A stretch of 64,000 nucleotides of DNA from Strongyloides papillosus (GCA_005656395.1 SRSI01000001.1:744001-808000), one strand, 5' to 3'; positions 32,704 through 44,740 are shown, counted from the first letter of the stretch. Translations and numbers: made by a program. Notes: a model not told the origin generated them from the letters alone.

Positions 32704-33351
32704 TAAAACTTGCTAATTGTTTCTTGGTCGTTGGTGTACTAAAGTTTAGAAATTTGTTTGAATTTTTCTCAGAGATTTTAACTGTACCATTACCTAATTC
32801 TACACCAAGATATGTTATTCGTGTTTGAAAAAGTTGACATTTTGAAGGATTTAATTTCAACTGATATTTATCAAGTATGGATAATACCTCATGCAGGATG
32901 ATTTCACACTCTTGTTTTGAATTTCCAGCAATCAATATGTCGTCAATATAAATCACAACATTACCATCATCAATTTGTTTTCTAAATATATGTTCCATCC
33001 GAGCTTGAAACTCACCTGGTGCCACTGTTAGACCCAAAGGTAAAGAACAAAATTGGTAATGTCCTACTCCTGGAATGGAGAATGCTGTTAATTGACGTGA
33101 TGATTGAGTTAGAGGTATTTGTAAATAACCTTTTGCCAAGTCTAAACAACAGAACATAGATTTACTACCCATTTTATATATGGTGTCCTGTATTCTTGGT
33201 AGTGGTATGGAATTCTTTTTAATATGGAATTTAATTTTCTGCTATCTAAAACTAAACGTAATTTTCCATCTTTATTTATGATTAAAGCTGGATTAGAATA
33301 CGGACTTTTTGATTTTTCTAAAATTCCGGCATTGACCATCTGTTTTATCAT
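32690..33351 (-). pseudogene. Reverse transcriptase of the minus-strand Ty3/gypsy element
   Basis: Two overlapping frames. The first (33142-33351) has NAGILEKSKSPYSNPALI and KLRLVLDSRKLNS. The second (32690-33172) has CCLDLAKGYLQIPL (first catalytic Asp), FCSLPLGLTVAPGEFQ, catalytic VIYIDDILI, and the thumb LKLNPSKCQLFQTRITYLG. Active-site residues are intact; a frameshift near 33150-33170 separates the halves. Confidence 0.88.
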
Positions 33352-33368
33352 TGAATTAACTTTATCTT

Positions 33369-34851
33369 TTACAGCAAATGGTATTGGTCTGCCTTTTCTT
33401 TTATGATAACCTGGTCATTTAACTCTAAAGCTACAGGTTCTATTATTTCTGAAGGCTTATTGTAATCATCGGATGCTATTATTGTTGGATATTTAACAAA
33501 TATTGAAATTTTATTAACAGTATGTGTTAATTTTTCCGATAATTGTATAATATTGAGTGCTTTTAATATCCATTTATTATTTTTTGAAAATATTAAATTT
33601 GTACCAATGATAATATCAATATCTTTTGCCAATCTGCAACTATGAATTCAGTTTTACTAGATTTTTTATTAGTTTTACCAAATTTTAGTGAAACTATACC
33701 AAACGATTTTATTTCTTTACCACTAGCATTACGAATTATTACTGGACATTTTGGTTTGTATGTAAATTTCTTAATATTTTTATTTTTTTAATATTCCAGT
33801 AACATGCTAAATAATTTAACTGATATCACTGATGTTGTTGCACTCGTATCTATAAGTGCTTTTTGAGTAATACCATGTAAAAATATCTCAACAATTGGTG
33901 TATTTCCTACTAAACAACAAATATAATGTTCAATTTTATTTATTTCAGAAGATGACAATAATTCTTCCTCATTGGAAGATGCGGTAATATGATTTACTTT
34001 ATTATGTGAAGGTTTCTTAAGCCCTTTCTTATTCTTTTTAAAGTCTTTATTGAAGTCTCTTTTTGGATCTTTTTTAAAATTGTTTTCATTTATAGAGAAT
34101 TTTTTCTTAACATATGTTTCTTTACCTAAAGTCAGGAAAGCATCAGCAATTTCAGCATAGTCAAGATCATTCTCTTTAGTCTTTCTCGTTAATATTTTAC
34201 CATAAGAAGTATTTTGTAGAGCTTGGAGTAGTAATTCAGCTTGTTCATCACAAGACCAACATTTTTTAAGTTCTTCTTGTGCTAAGGTTATTTTCTCCTG
34301 TACTCTAATTAAGAAATATCTTCCAGTTTCTTTATCACGTGGAGTCATTTTTATTACTTCATTTTTTAACTCTAATGAACTTTTCTTTCCTGAACTGAGA
34401 TCTATAGCATTGATCAATTTTTCTTTTACTATTTGCCAATCAGATTTATCAGGAATGCTGCGCCATGCTGATTTTGCTATTCTTTAAGGTAAGAGAGTGT
34501 GATCAGTAGTCTTTCTTCATCTGTATCACAAACTGTTTCTACTTTAGATATAAATTCTCTTATATCACCATCATAGAACATATTCAAATTTGTTAATTCT
34601 TTTATTCTTGATAGTAATATTTAAATTTGACGATTTCAATGAACTACATGAATTATCTACTTCATGTTTGAAATCTTCCACTATTTTTTGCCGCATTGAA
34701 AGGTCTGTTCAGTAAGAAACCAAAAAACATTTTGGAATTCCGTTGATGTCTGCTTCAATACTTCCATGTTGTCTTTAATAGTTTCAGCCAGTTTTGTTTT
34801 TCTCAACCGACCGTTTTGTAACCATTCCATCGTCGACGGTGGAACCTCCAT
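33369..34851 (-). pseudogene. Gag and protease region of the minus-strand Ty3/gypsy element
   Basis: Starts at an ATG that overlaps the primer site right after the LTR (MEVPP..., open to 34681), then stops and frames change. The largest piece (33788-34417) has a capsid-like helical part, a Lys/Phe/Asp-rich stretch, and near its end the protease active site ALIDTSATTSVIS, with DTS in place of DTG. A further piece (33369-33632) contains DIDIIIGTNLIF, which fits the second protease strand. No intact zinc knuckle is visible. Confidence 0.7.
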
Positions 34852-34995
34852 GCTATCTTGAAGGCCGAGAAGGTCCCTCCAAGTATTAACTAAATATGTG
34901 AATGTGGATGAGCGAGTCATTCATTTATTATCTCAAAACACGTACAATATATAATATGTTTAATATTTTAATTATCTTTAAATTTCAATATAACA
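34851..34995 (-). repeat. 5' LTR of the minus-strand Ty3/gypsy element
   Basis: On the minus strand: TGTTATATTGAAATTT to CAAGATAGCA, 145 bp, followed directly by TGGAGGTTCCACCGTCGAC, a primer-binding-site candidate. Confidence 0.87.
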
Positions 34996-35894
34996 AAATA
35001 TTTTATTTACGTAAAACTATGATGCAATTAAATACGTATATACAATTTAAAATTAGTGAAAACTATTTTTTTTCTTTGATCTAACACGGTTACAAAATAT
35101 CTCCATGAACTTTTGATTATTTATTGTTCAATTTATTTATAATATTAAACAAATATTTTTTTTTAAAATTCGTTTACCGATTCTAATAAGTAACTTCTTA
35201 TTATTTTCTAATGATATTATGCTCATTTTAACGCCTAGATTCTTCTCTATATTGTATCATAAGACCATCATTAAAAATGAAATTTATAATAAATTAAATT
35301 CAATTTAATAGAAATTATCTTTTTATAACACATAAACTATTTGTACATAAAATCATATTTTAAATTTTCATTTATAAGCCTTAAACCAATGAACAGTAAT
35401 GATAAATTTGAATAATTATATATTTTAGTATATTAATTTTATATTAACCTACATAAATGGCGGTTAAAAAACTAAGTAGAATTTAGCACAATTCTTAGAT
35501 TAGTTAAATATTATTGTATTGTAGTTGTATTATATTTTTCTGCTTTAAAATAAAATATATCTTTACTTGCAATACAATCCGCAAATAAAATATCTTTAAA
35601 ATTTTACTCTTTATCATTTTGATGATTATTTTTTGGTATAGTTGTTTAAATATGTAACAATATCATATTCATGGAATATTTTTTATCATTTGATGTTGAA
35701 GCAGTGTTCATTTCGTTTAATGACAATTTTATATGTTTAAAAATTTCAGAAATCAAACAAATAAATTTTGAATGCCCAATAATTATAAAATGATTATTGA
35801 AACGAACTTTTTACTATGATTTTCCAGTATAAATTCACACCTCACGTCATGTACAATCATAATTTTTTTTTAATTTCTATGATTAACAAAAAAA
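34996..35894. other. No gene seen; upstream region of the esterase-like gene
   Basis: Very AT-rich, without long open frames or repeats. The last part must contain the promoter of the gene at 35895; I see no clear TATA box. Confidence 0.5.
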
Positions 35895-37639
35895 ATGTTT
35901 AAGATATTCCTTTTATTTCACTATTTTTTGGCAGTATTAGGCTTTACACCACTTGAGTATACAACTCGTGATGGTAAAATTATAGGAAAAAGTAATGTAA
36001 GTAGGATAAATGATAAATTCTAAGGTGTTTTTTATAGTCTAAATTTACTTCTGTGACAGAATTTCTTGGAATTCCTTTTGCAAAACCACCAACTGGAAAT
36101 CTACGATTTAAACCACCACAACAATTGAAGAAAGTTGTGCCGAGTGATCCATTTTATGCTGATAAACCAGCAAATACATGTTTATATGCATACGAAAAAA
36201 GTTTCTACTATGGATTTAAGGGTTATGACTTTTGGCACCCAAAATCTCTTACTCAATCAGAAGATTGTTTACAACTCAACATGTGGGTACCTGAAAATCA
36301 TGATGGATCTGTTTTGGTTTTCGTTTTTGGAAATGGATATGATTCCGGATCACCTTCATTAAGAGTATTTAACGGTGCAGCCCTCGCATACAGTGCAGGT
36401 GTTATTGTTGTTAATCTTAATTACAGATTGGGAGTTCTTGGATTTGGTTATTTGAATGGTCACAAAGATATGCCAGGAAATATGGGTTTATTAGATCAAC
36501 AAATGGGATTAAAGTGGGTTTATGACAATATTGAATCATTTAATGGAAATAAAAAGAAAATTACATTATTTGGGTCTGGAACAGGAGCTTCATCAGTCAC
36601 AGCACACATGTTTGCTCCAGGAAGTGAAAAATATTTTGTAAGATTAATAGCCAATTCAGGTACAATGCTCAATACATGGTCATTCCAAAAAAACAATATG
36701 GCAAGTTCAAATTTGGTTACATTAGCAAAGAAATTTAAATGCTATGGTAGTGATGATAAAATTATAAAATGCTTAAAAAAGGTAGATGGAAGAAAACTTA
36801 TGGTTGAGGCAAAATCAGTTATCAATTCTGAACAATCACCACTTGTACAACCATTTATTCCTGTTGAATCTGAAGATAATTTCTTCGTCGGAAATATTAG
36901 GACAAAACTATTTAAAAGACAAATGAAAAAAGATTGTGATGTTATGTTAGGAGTAACAAAAGATGAAGCAAGTTATCTAATGCCACAATTCCTAAAAGGC
37001 ACTTACTATGGATGTAACTTCAAAAAAGATAAAGAACTTGAAAGTAAAGGAAATATGTGTTTAATGAATGAAACCCATTTTAACAATGTTGTTAAACTTA
37101 TTGGCTTCTATCATAAGTACCCAAAAGAAGATCTTGATTTGTTATATAAAACATATGCTGATAAAACTGTTAAAGAACCAAGAGATTGGACAAAGAAATT
37201 ATTGAGTGATTTTATCTTTAAATGTGATATTGCTACATTTGGAATGAATTATTTATCTAGGGTAGAAGGAAGCAAATATTTCTACCAGCTTAATCGAATG
37301 CCAAGGGTAAGCCACTGGCCCAAGTGGATGGGTGTAGTCCATGGCTATGAATTGTTATATGAATTTGGTTATATACGCACACATTGGAGATATTATTCTA
37401 GAAATGTTAGAGCAAAAGAAAAATCATTAGCAATCAAAATGATGAAACTCATAGTTCAATTTGTTAAAATAGGAAAACTACCCATCAAATGGAAACAATT
37501 TGATAAGAACGATGTTCCAGTAGCATTTATAGACGATAAATATAGTTCTGAAAGAGGACCGTCATCTGTTAAATCTGCACTTACAGAAGGCTGTAAAGTA
37601 ATACGAAAAATTCAGATCAAACATCCAAATATAAATTAA
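35895..37639 (+). CDS. Secreted acetylcholinesterase-like protein, nucleophile lost
   Basis: Exon 1 (35895-35996) encodes a signal peptide (MFKIFLLFHYFLAVLG); a 41-bp intron (35997-36037) joins in phase to exon 2 (36038-37639), giving 567 residues, the normal size for a type-B carboxylesterase. Family landmarks: FLGIPFAKPPTGNLRFKPP, SEDCLQLNMWVP, NYRLGVLGF, GNMGLLDQQMGLKWV. The nucleophile elbow GxSxG reads GSGTG (residues 213-217), so the catalytic Ser is Gly. The acid (KDEASY, Glu344) and base (HGYELLYEFG, His469) remain; the latter block is the acetylcholinesterase form (HGYE). It is probably secreted and unable to hydrolyse esters, perhaps ligand-binding (inference). Such genes are expanded in Strongyloides. 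Confidence 0.93.
35997..36037 (+). other. 41-bp intron of the esterase-like gene
   Basis: GTAAGT donor and TTTTTATAG acceptor. It lies in phase 0 and is needed to connect the signal peptide to the esterase domain. Confidence 0.88.
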
Positions 37640-37927
37640 GAATAATAGGATGATTATTAAAATTTATGGGCAGAAGAATAGATTTTTAACTTTCAATACC
37701 CAAAAATTTTATCGTTTTTATCAATGAGATTTATTTTTTGATAACTCAAATATTATGTACAATTAAATATAAAAATGTTTTTTTAAATAATCTCTGATAA
37801 AAAGATAAAGTGCTTAATTTATTTTCATCCTGACATTTTTCAAACTTAACTACTTTTTGTGAAATGATTTATTGTCTTGTATACGTTTTCGTTTTTTTCT
37901 CTTTGTTTAATTATATTTAGATCTATT
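37640..37927. other. 3' flank of the esterase-like gene
   Basis: AT-rich with AATATAAAAATG-type sequence; no clear polyadenylation signal singled out and no gene. Confidence 0.4.
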
Positions 37928-38127
37928 TGTAATGAACTGTTGACTGGAAAGGAACGAAAATCAATCTATTCAACAAAGCCAACTAAAGACCAAATATTTA
38001 CGCATCAAATAATATCAAGGCCTTCTGAGGAGTATATAAGAAATAGAATTTATATAAAATATGTTGTTAGTAATTTCGGTATATCAATAAACATCTAACA
38101 TAATACTAATATTTCTGCATTCATAAT
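37928..38127 (+). repeat. LTR with attached primer site
   Basis: 200 bp starting TGTAATGAACTGTTGACTG, same family as the solo LTR at 18178-18374. Here the LTR is followed by ATGGAGGTTCCACGTTGAAC, i.e. a primer site and about 90 bp of internal sequence before the MITE at 38227. No matching target duplication. It is a 5' LTR whose element was truncated. Confidence 0.8.
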
Positions 38128-38226
38128 ATGGAGGTTCCACGTTGAACTAATTTATTCCTGCGTCCGCTAAAAATTTACTATTCTCGAGATTAGATGATAC
38201 TGCAATTATTCGTCATAGCAGATATA

Positions 38227-39122
38227 CAGGGTGGGCCAAAATATGCATCACAGTTGCAATATAACACTTTATAACTTTTTTGTAGATGACATATTTTTAT
38301 CGTATTATACGCATTTTATAGAGAATTTGTTAGAGAATAATATATTACAAGATCGTTCTAAAGAATGAACTTAAAAAAAGTTTTTTAATTTCTTAGTATT
38401 TTACATTAAAAAAAGTATTTCCTAATTTTTTCCAATTCAAACTTATTTTTAAGTTTAAAACACATGGATACAATTCGTAATAAGTCAATATTTCGAACAA
38501 TTATGTATGAAAAATGTAATTTTTTAAATGATCATCATTTAATTTCTTGCACAAGCTTGTTCATTATAAAACATTAATTATTACTCTTATTAAATTGTTT
38601 TATCTAACTCTTTGAAATGATTTACCACACTTAATATTGCACGCCTTGACGAAGCTTGGGCCACATTGTAGTAGATTTTGAATAATTTATGAGTTGTAAC
38701 AATTGAACATTTGTTGGTGTAGTAATCACGAACTGTTTTTGTCCGTGCTTCAGTAGAACACTTTCTTAAAGAGGTAACAAAGGTAAAAAATATTTAAAAT
38801 ATATGGAAGAAATTAATATTGTATAAACAAAATATTTTATGAAGAAAAATGTTCTAAAGTAACATTTTAAGCATCTAGCATTTATTTTTTAATCAATTGA
38901 AATATTATAAGATGTACTTTATAAACAAAAATACAAACATTTTTATTTAATTTAATACAACTTTTCGCAAGATCATTCTTGAGAACGATCTTGTGATATA
39001 TTATTCTATAAATCATCCTCTACAAAATGCGTATAATATCATTTAAATATGTCAACTACAAAAAAGTTATAACATTTATAATGTGTTCCATTCAAATGTG
39101 ACATGACTTTTGGCCCACCCTG
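38227..39122. mobile_element. Mariner-type MITE, 896 bp
   Basis: Ends CAGGGTGGGCCAAAA and its reverse complement, with inverted arms of roughly 145-150 bp (38227-38370 and 38970-39122) and TA on both sides (38225-38226, 39123-39124). No ORF. Ends CAGGG and TA duplication fit Tc1/mariner elements. The arms are imperfect, so it is not very recent. Confidence 0.88.
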
Positions 39123-39124
39123 TA

Positions 39125-40136
39125 TAAATTGCTAAAGAAGTAAAAAGTTTAAGAATCAAAATATAATTTTAATTTTAACACAACATATAGTTATCTCTTC
39201 TCTAATGATTTCTATTTTCTTACTTTATAAGGTTCAACACTATAATACATTCTATATTATTGTGATTTCATTTTTTTAATAATAACTGCATATATTGATT
39301 ATATAAAGTTTAAATAAATGTAAAAATGTATATATATATATTGAAAAATGTTTTTTAAAATAGCCATAGTTATAAATGATCATTTTTAAATGTGGCCGGA
39401 TAACAAAAAAAATATTTTTTTGATACTTTTAAAATCAATCTCTTCCTTTTAAGACAATTTATTTAATTTTCTTTAAAATTCTAATAGTATCTATATAATA
39501 AATTTTAACTCTGAATATATTGATTTACAAAATAATAATGCTATATTTTTTACTGCACATATACGTTAAACAGTTATGAAGATGAAGAGTATTTATAAAA
39601 TACTATATTATTTTAGATGCTTATAATTTTTTAATTCAAAAATTTATTTTTTAACATTTTTTAAATTCTAAATTTAATTGTTTAGAGTTTTTTTTTTGTA
39701 TTTTAACTTTTCTGTTAAAGTTTTCTTAATTATAAACTAAAGTAATAAAAATTTTATTTGATATACACTAAAATAATAAAAGATTAATAATTGGAAAAAG
39801 TGTTAATAAAATTGTTAAACTGGTGATCACACCGAAATGATTTATACACCATATACGCCGCTATTTATATAGACCTTAATGTTAATTGTCATCAAGGCAT
39901 TTTCATCAAAACATCAAACAATTGTCTTTTACTCTAATTTTATTATCGCTTTTGCAATAAATATAATTTAAAGTGAGAATTATTTTACTATAAACAAAAA
40001 TTCATTCCTCTCTTTTTGTCTCTTATGAGTGTACGTTTTTATATTTATTCCCTAATTTTTACATAATATTATTGCATAAGCATATACTGGGATAATAAAA
40101 AGTTTTAAAATTAAAAAATTAAGTAAAGTAATTAAA
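39125..40136. other. No gene seen; 5' flank of the LINE
   Basis: AT-rich; short TA runs near 39330. Some of the last part is probably 5' untranslated sequence of the LINE. No motif recognised. Confidence 0.5.
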
Positions 40137-41993
40137 ATGGATACGATAAAGGCAAAAATTAGAGGTTTCGAGCCAGGGAGTGACGTCGGGCCTTCGGATA
40201 GTCGAATAATTAACAATCATGTAAAGATGTTAAAAATGATGACACTTAATGTCAGATCATTACTCCACAAAATATTTGAATTGAATGAACTGCTGAACTC
40301 AGAGGAAATTGATGTTGCTTTTATTACTGAAACCAGATGGAAAACAGATGAATGTTTCCAAGAAGAAGGTTTTGTATATATCATGGGTAAAGCGGACAAT
40401 AGAAATGGAGGTAGTGGTATAGTTATCAAAAAAGAACTACTAAAATACATTCAAAAAATAGTTACACAATCGTCGAGAATAACCAGTATTGTTATGAAAG
40501 TAGAAAATGAGACATGTGTTCTTACAGCATGTTACTTCCATACTTCTGCTGCTTCTGAAGATGAAATTGACATTTTGTACGACAAATTACGAGGTATTAT
40601 TACTGATAGTAAAGATAGAAATATGAAATGCATTGTTGGAGGAGACTTTAATGCAAAGGTACTATTCAATAACAAGAATGGAAGACGGTTAAACGGGAAT
40701 GTATTAGGAAACGAAAGAGGAGAAAAATTGACTCAATTTTGTGAAGAAATGGAATTATGTTGCTGCAATATGCTCTTTAACAGGAAATCCAACAGAAGAA
40801 CAACTTGGATATCACCCAATCAAAAAATTAAAGGAGAAATAGACTATTTCTTATCAGATGTAGTATTAGCTAAAAGAATAAAAGATGTTAGGGCGTTGCA
40901 GAAACATATCTTTAACAGCGACCATAACCCTTTAATATTAAAATTAGAATTCAAAGTCTTATCACATAGGACAAAATTCAAGAACAACAAGGTTAATGTT
41001 AAACCGGACTTTAATAAAATTAACCCCATGAAGTTAAAAGATATTAAGAAAAAATTAAATTGGGACCTTGGTGAAAATACTGAACAAAACTATGATACAA
41101 TCAGAAGTAATCTTACAAAAATTTACAATGAATGCAAAATAAAAGAAATAAAGTCATCACGTAGAATCACTGATGATCCGAAAATCAAAAGTCTACTTAT
41201 CAAGAGGAAAAATCTTAAAAGTAAAGGTTTGAACTATACTATTCTTAGCAAACTAATAAGATTCGAAATTAATGATTTGTGCTTAAAAAGAACAAATTTA
41301 GTTATTGATAAAGCTATCAAGGAATGTAGATCAATGAAATATGTTTTTAAAGAAACAGCTAGGAAAAAATTCAACAACATAAGCAAAGATAGTGTGAATA
41401 AAACCTTTGGTGAAATCTTCGGTAAAGAAAGGGGAGAAAGTATCGAGTGGAGGAATTATGTCAAAAAAGATTCTAAATGGCATCTCATAACTCCTGAAGA
41501 AGTTAATTTTAGAATCAGAAAAAGTAAAAGAAAAGCTTGTGGACCTGATGGCATTTTTCTCGAACATCTCATATTAGGTGGCAGAAAAGCAGCAGAAGCA
41601 CTAGCTACTTTATTCAATAAGCATGGACATTTGATTCCTGACCAAATGAATGAATGCAATATAGTTCTTATCAAAAAACCTAGCAGTATTTCGAATGATA
41701 TTTCTAGTTTTAGGCCAATATCAATCTTACAAACTATTTTCAAAATTTATACTGGAACTTTACTTGAACGTATCCAAGATAAGATTGAAAATTGTGTCAG
41801 TTCTAGCCAGGCGGGGTTTTTTCGAAAAAGAAATACTTTAAATCGGATATTACAATTCTGCACAATAATTCAAACGTGTAGAGAGTATAAGAAAGATTTA
41901 TATGCTATTTTTATAGATTTTAAAAAAGCATTCGATTCAGTTAATCATAGCTGGCTTCTCTACAGTTTAGCAATAAATGATTTTGATGAATAA
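40137..41993 (+). pseudogene. LINE endonuclease and front half of reverse transcriptase
   Basis: 618 residues from ATG 40137 to TAA 41991. The endonuclease spans about residues 35-285: TLNVRSLL, ITETRWKTD (catalytic Glu), VGGDFNAK (Asp and Asn), IDYFLSD and SDHNPLI (catalytic His). A Lys-rich linker follows, then RT begins at about 450: RKACGPDGIFLEHL, NECNIVLIKKP, FRPISILQTIFKIYTGTLLERI, SSSQAGFFRKRNTLNRI, YAIFIDFKKAFDSVNH (first catalytic Asp). It ends at DFDE and the next codons (LVKRIEALH) continue in frame, so the stop is a point mutation. Confidence 0.9.
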
Positions 41994-42618
41994 CTGGTAA
42001 AAAGAATTGAAGCATTACACAGATCTCCAAAAGCTACCTTCTCCACAGGTATCAACAATTCATATACTACAATCGAAGTGAAGTCTGGTATTCGACAGGG
42101 TGATACATTAAGCCCAAAATTGTTTATTCTATTATTGGAAATAATTCTTAAGAATGCCCAACATGATTTAGATGATTGTTTTAAAAACGAAGAAAGTAAC
42201 CTAGTTAAGGTTATGATTGATGGTACTCCTACAGTTAGCTTCAAATTAGAGTTTGCTGACGACATAGTAATATACACCTATGATCAAAAGCTAACAGAAA
42301 AAATAGCTCATGTTATTGAATATCATGCCAAGAAAACAGGTCTAGAGTTGAATAAGGATAAAACAAAAATGATGGCTACGCAATATAAAAAGAAGTTGGA
42401 TAATCCAATATATGAAGTAGTATCAAATTATAAATAGCTAGGAAGAGTGGTATCTATAGACTTGAATGGAGATAATAACGATTTCAATGAACGTGCAAAG
42501 GCCACATGGCGGGCAAGATTTAAAAACAAAGAACTATTAGATAGGGCTGATTACAAAAATAAATTAAAAATTTATAATTGTATCATAAGACCTGCAACTT
42601 TATACATTATAGAATCTA
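41994..42618 (+). pseudogene. LINE reverse transcriptase, rear half
   Basis: Same frame as the upstream segment: GIRQGDTLSPKLFILLL, the catalytic FADDIVIYTYD, GLELNKDKTKMM, then a TAG at 42435-42437 where YLG would be read (NYK-stop-LGRVVSIDL), and RPATLYIIES. There the DNA element begins. All RT active-site residues are present; only the two stops and the insertion break it. Confidence 0.88.
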
Positions 42619-44269
42619 CACGCGATTTACTATCCCTGATTCAATAAACTTAAAGTAACAAATATGCTAAAGTTTTATTTTATTTAGTAAATCAGGCACC
42701 AAAAAGTAAAAAATAGTTTATCTTTAAAAAAATTAATATATTAATATTTTTAATAACTTTAAACAGTTAATTAAATTTAACTTCTGAATAAACTAATAGT
42801 TTTAAATAATCGAAAAATAAGGAAACTCAATAATATCAATTATATTTATACTTATGACTTTTTTAAATACTATGTTGTTTATCTATTAATGTAATTTTTT
42901 TTCTTGTAATTATATACTATCACTTTTTTATATTGTTATTATTACAATAGTTTTAATAGTTTTATTAGTTCAATCTGATTAATTTGACTAAAATTTCATA
43001 CAACGAATGTTTGTAATAGTGTCAACTGTTTACAAAATTTAATATATGTAAAATGCTGTAGAGTATGTATATTGACAACATAAATAATTGAACACTTTGC
43101 AAAATTAAAATATAAGTATATTGAAACGTTAATTTATTAGTTGATATGATACGTAAGAATTTTAAATACAAATATATAAAGTCTTGAATTTCTAATGAAT
43201 AAATATTTTGTAGTGAAAATAAGTATTATTTTATAAGTTCAAATGGTGTGTCCATAACAAAAAAAAATAAGAAAATTAATTTTTTCTATATCATAACTCT
43301 TTTTAAACTTAACTCATTTTCCTGTTAAAGAATCAATAGATCTATTTTTTGACTTAGTGCTGAAAACGGGTACCAAAACGTTTTAATTGCAATAGATCAA
43401 GTCATTTTCAAATAACACCTCTTTTTGAAATAATTTTTTTAGGTTTGTTTTCAAATAATATTTTGAAAGTTAACAAAATAAAGTAAATAATGGCTCATTT
43501 GAAAATCTTAACACCAGAATAAGAGGGTAAATTAATATCACTAAGGTTAATTGATAATTACCCCAATTAAGAATCAAAGAGTGGTGAATATTTTTATTCA
43601 AAAGTCAAAGTAGAATATGTTAAAATGTTAAACAAAGGCATGAAGACGCAAAGCCTTCACTGATTTAATAAAAATTATAAATAATCAAAATTCCTAAGAT
43701 ATTGTTGCTTTTAGCACTTCATATATAAATTTCTACGTTCCATATTAATTGATAAATTAACATTTCAATATATTCATATTTTATTTTTGTAGAGTCTTCA
43801 ATCACTTATGTTGTTAATATACATACTCTATAGCATTTTACATATATTAAATTTTGTAAACAGTTGACACTATTACAAACATTCGTTGTATGAAATTTTA
43901 GTCAAATTAATCAAATTGAACAAAATGAGCGACTGAACTATTAGTATAATAACAATATAAAAAAGTGATAGTATATAATTACAAGAAAAAAAATTATATT
44001 AATAGATAAACAACATAGTATTTAAAAAAGTCATAAGTATAAATATAATTGATATTATTGAGTTTCCTTATTTTTCGACTATTTTAAAAATGTTAATTTT
44101 TTAGAAGTTAAAGTCAATTAATTGTTTAAAGTTATTAAAAATATTAATATATTAATTTTTTTAAAGATAAACTATTTTTTACTTTTTGGTGCCTGATTTA
44201 CTAAATAAATTAAAACTCTAGCATATTTGTTACTTTAAGTTTATTGAATCAGAGATAGTAAATCGCGTG
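42619..44269. mobile_element. 1651-bp inverted-repeat DNA element in the LINE
   Basis: Ends CACGCGATTTACTATC and its exact reverse complement, with TA on both sides (42617-42618, 44270-44271). The arms are about 500 bp each (42619-43130 and 43760-44269), separated by an AT-rich core without ORF. The target is certain because the LINE frame is restored when it is removed. The TA duplication suggests a Tc1/mariner type; no transposase is encoded. Confidence 0.9.
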
Positions 44270-44564
44270 TATGAGACCGACTATTATGCTTATCAATAAA
44301 TTTGTATCACTGGAGAAGAAGGTTCTACATTCTATTTTTAAAAAAGAGATCCATCCCGCTAAGTGCATCAAAGATATAATACTAGATAGAATGAAAAAGG
44401 CAAGAAAACCTTTTGATGTATATGTTGAGAAAGATTGGAAAAGACCAGTAGGCAGACCTCCAAAGAGACTTCTATCTCTTGTTCCTGATAATTCTACTAT
44501 ACGAAAACAACCTGATAGAAAAGCCAAATCATCATTAAATGTTAATATTTATAAATGTTTGTAA
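44270..44564 (+). pseudogene. LINE C-terminal region
   Basis: 97 codons continuing the LINE frame: MRPTIMLINKFVSLEKK to DWKRPVGRPPKRLLSLVPDN and a stop at 44562-44564. GRPPKR near the end matches the basic GRP motif common at LINE C-termini and also looks like an AT-hook core. Confidence 0.8.
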
Positions 44565-44740
44565 ATTTTTCGTCTCTTTTAGGTGAATGCGAATAAAATA
44601 AAAAATAAAATAAAAATAATGATCCACCACCATATGAAGATTTACCTGGTTCAACAAACACACCACAAAGTGCCATATTCTATCCAATTACACCAGATCC
44701 GAGTCATGTACTTCCACAAAAACAGTGAAATATATAACAA
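44565..44740 (+). pseudogene. Exon-like fragment with PPPY motif
   Basis: A T-rich CTCTTTTAG at 44574-44582 looks like a splice acceptor, followed by an A-rich repeat and then an open stretch DPPPYEDLPGSTNTPQ ... HVLPQKQ ending at TGA (about 44729). PPPY is a WW-domain ligand, as in the tails of arrestin-domain proteins, but no more of such a gene is seen. It may be a leftover last exon of a host gene or chance; frame and acceptor do not fit together cleanly. Confidence 0.25.

Larger units (their letters stand above)
30799..34995 (-). mobile_element. Degraded Ty3/gypsy LTR retrotransposon
   Basis: A 4.2-kb minus-strand element: 5' LTR 34851-34995, primer site TGGAGGTTCCACC directly after it, gag-protease, RT, RNase H, integrase, then a purine tract (AGTAGCGGGGA on the minus strand) next to the 3' LTR 30799-30934. 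RT before RNase H before integrase marks Ty3/gypsy. Coding parts lie in at least three frames with several stops, so it is inactive. LTRs are 145 and 136 bp and mostly alike. No matching target duplication is seen. Confidence 0.88.
40137..44564 (+). mobile_element. RTE-like LINE retrotransposon, split by a DNA element
   Basis: A non-LTR retrotransposon with apurinic-type endonuclease followed by reverse transcriptase in one long frame, closed by two point stops (41991 and 42435). At 42619-44269 a 1.65-kb inverted-repeat element is inserted; removing it and one TA joins the frame exactly (GAA TCT ATG AGA). The single-frame layout and the RT style (GIRQGDTLSP, FADDIVIY, YKxLGRVV after the stop) are like the RTE clade. 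An A-rich simple repeat (AATAAAATAAAA) follows at 44595. Confidence 0.88.

Noticed and set aside
42619..44269. Reading the LINE interruption as a long intron
   Set aside because: No GT...AG ends; it has perfect terminal inverted repeats and a TA duplication instead.
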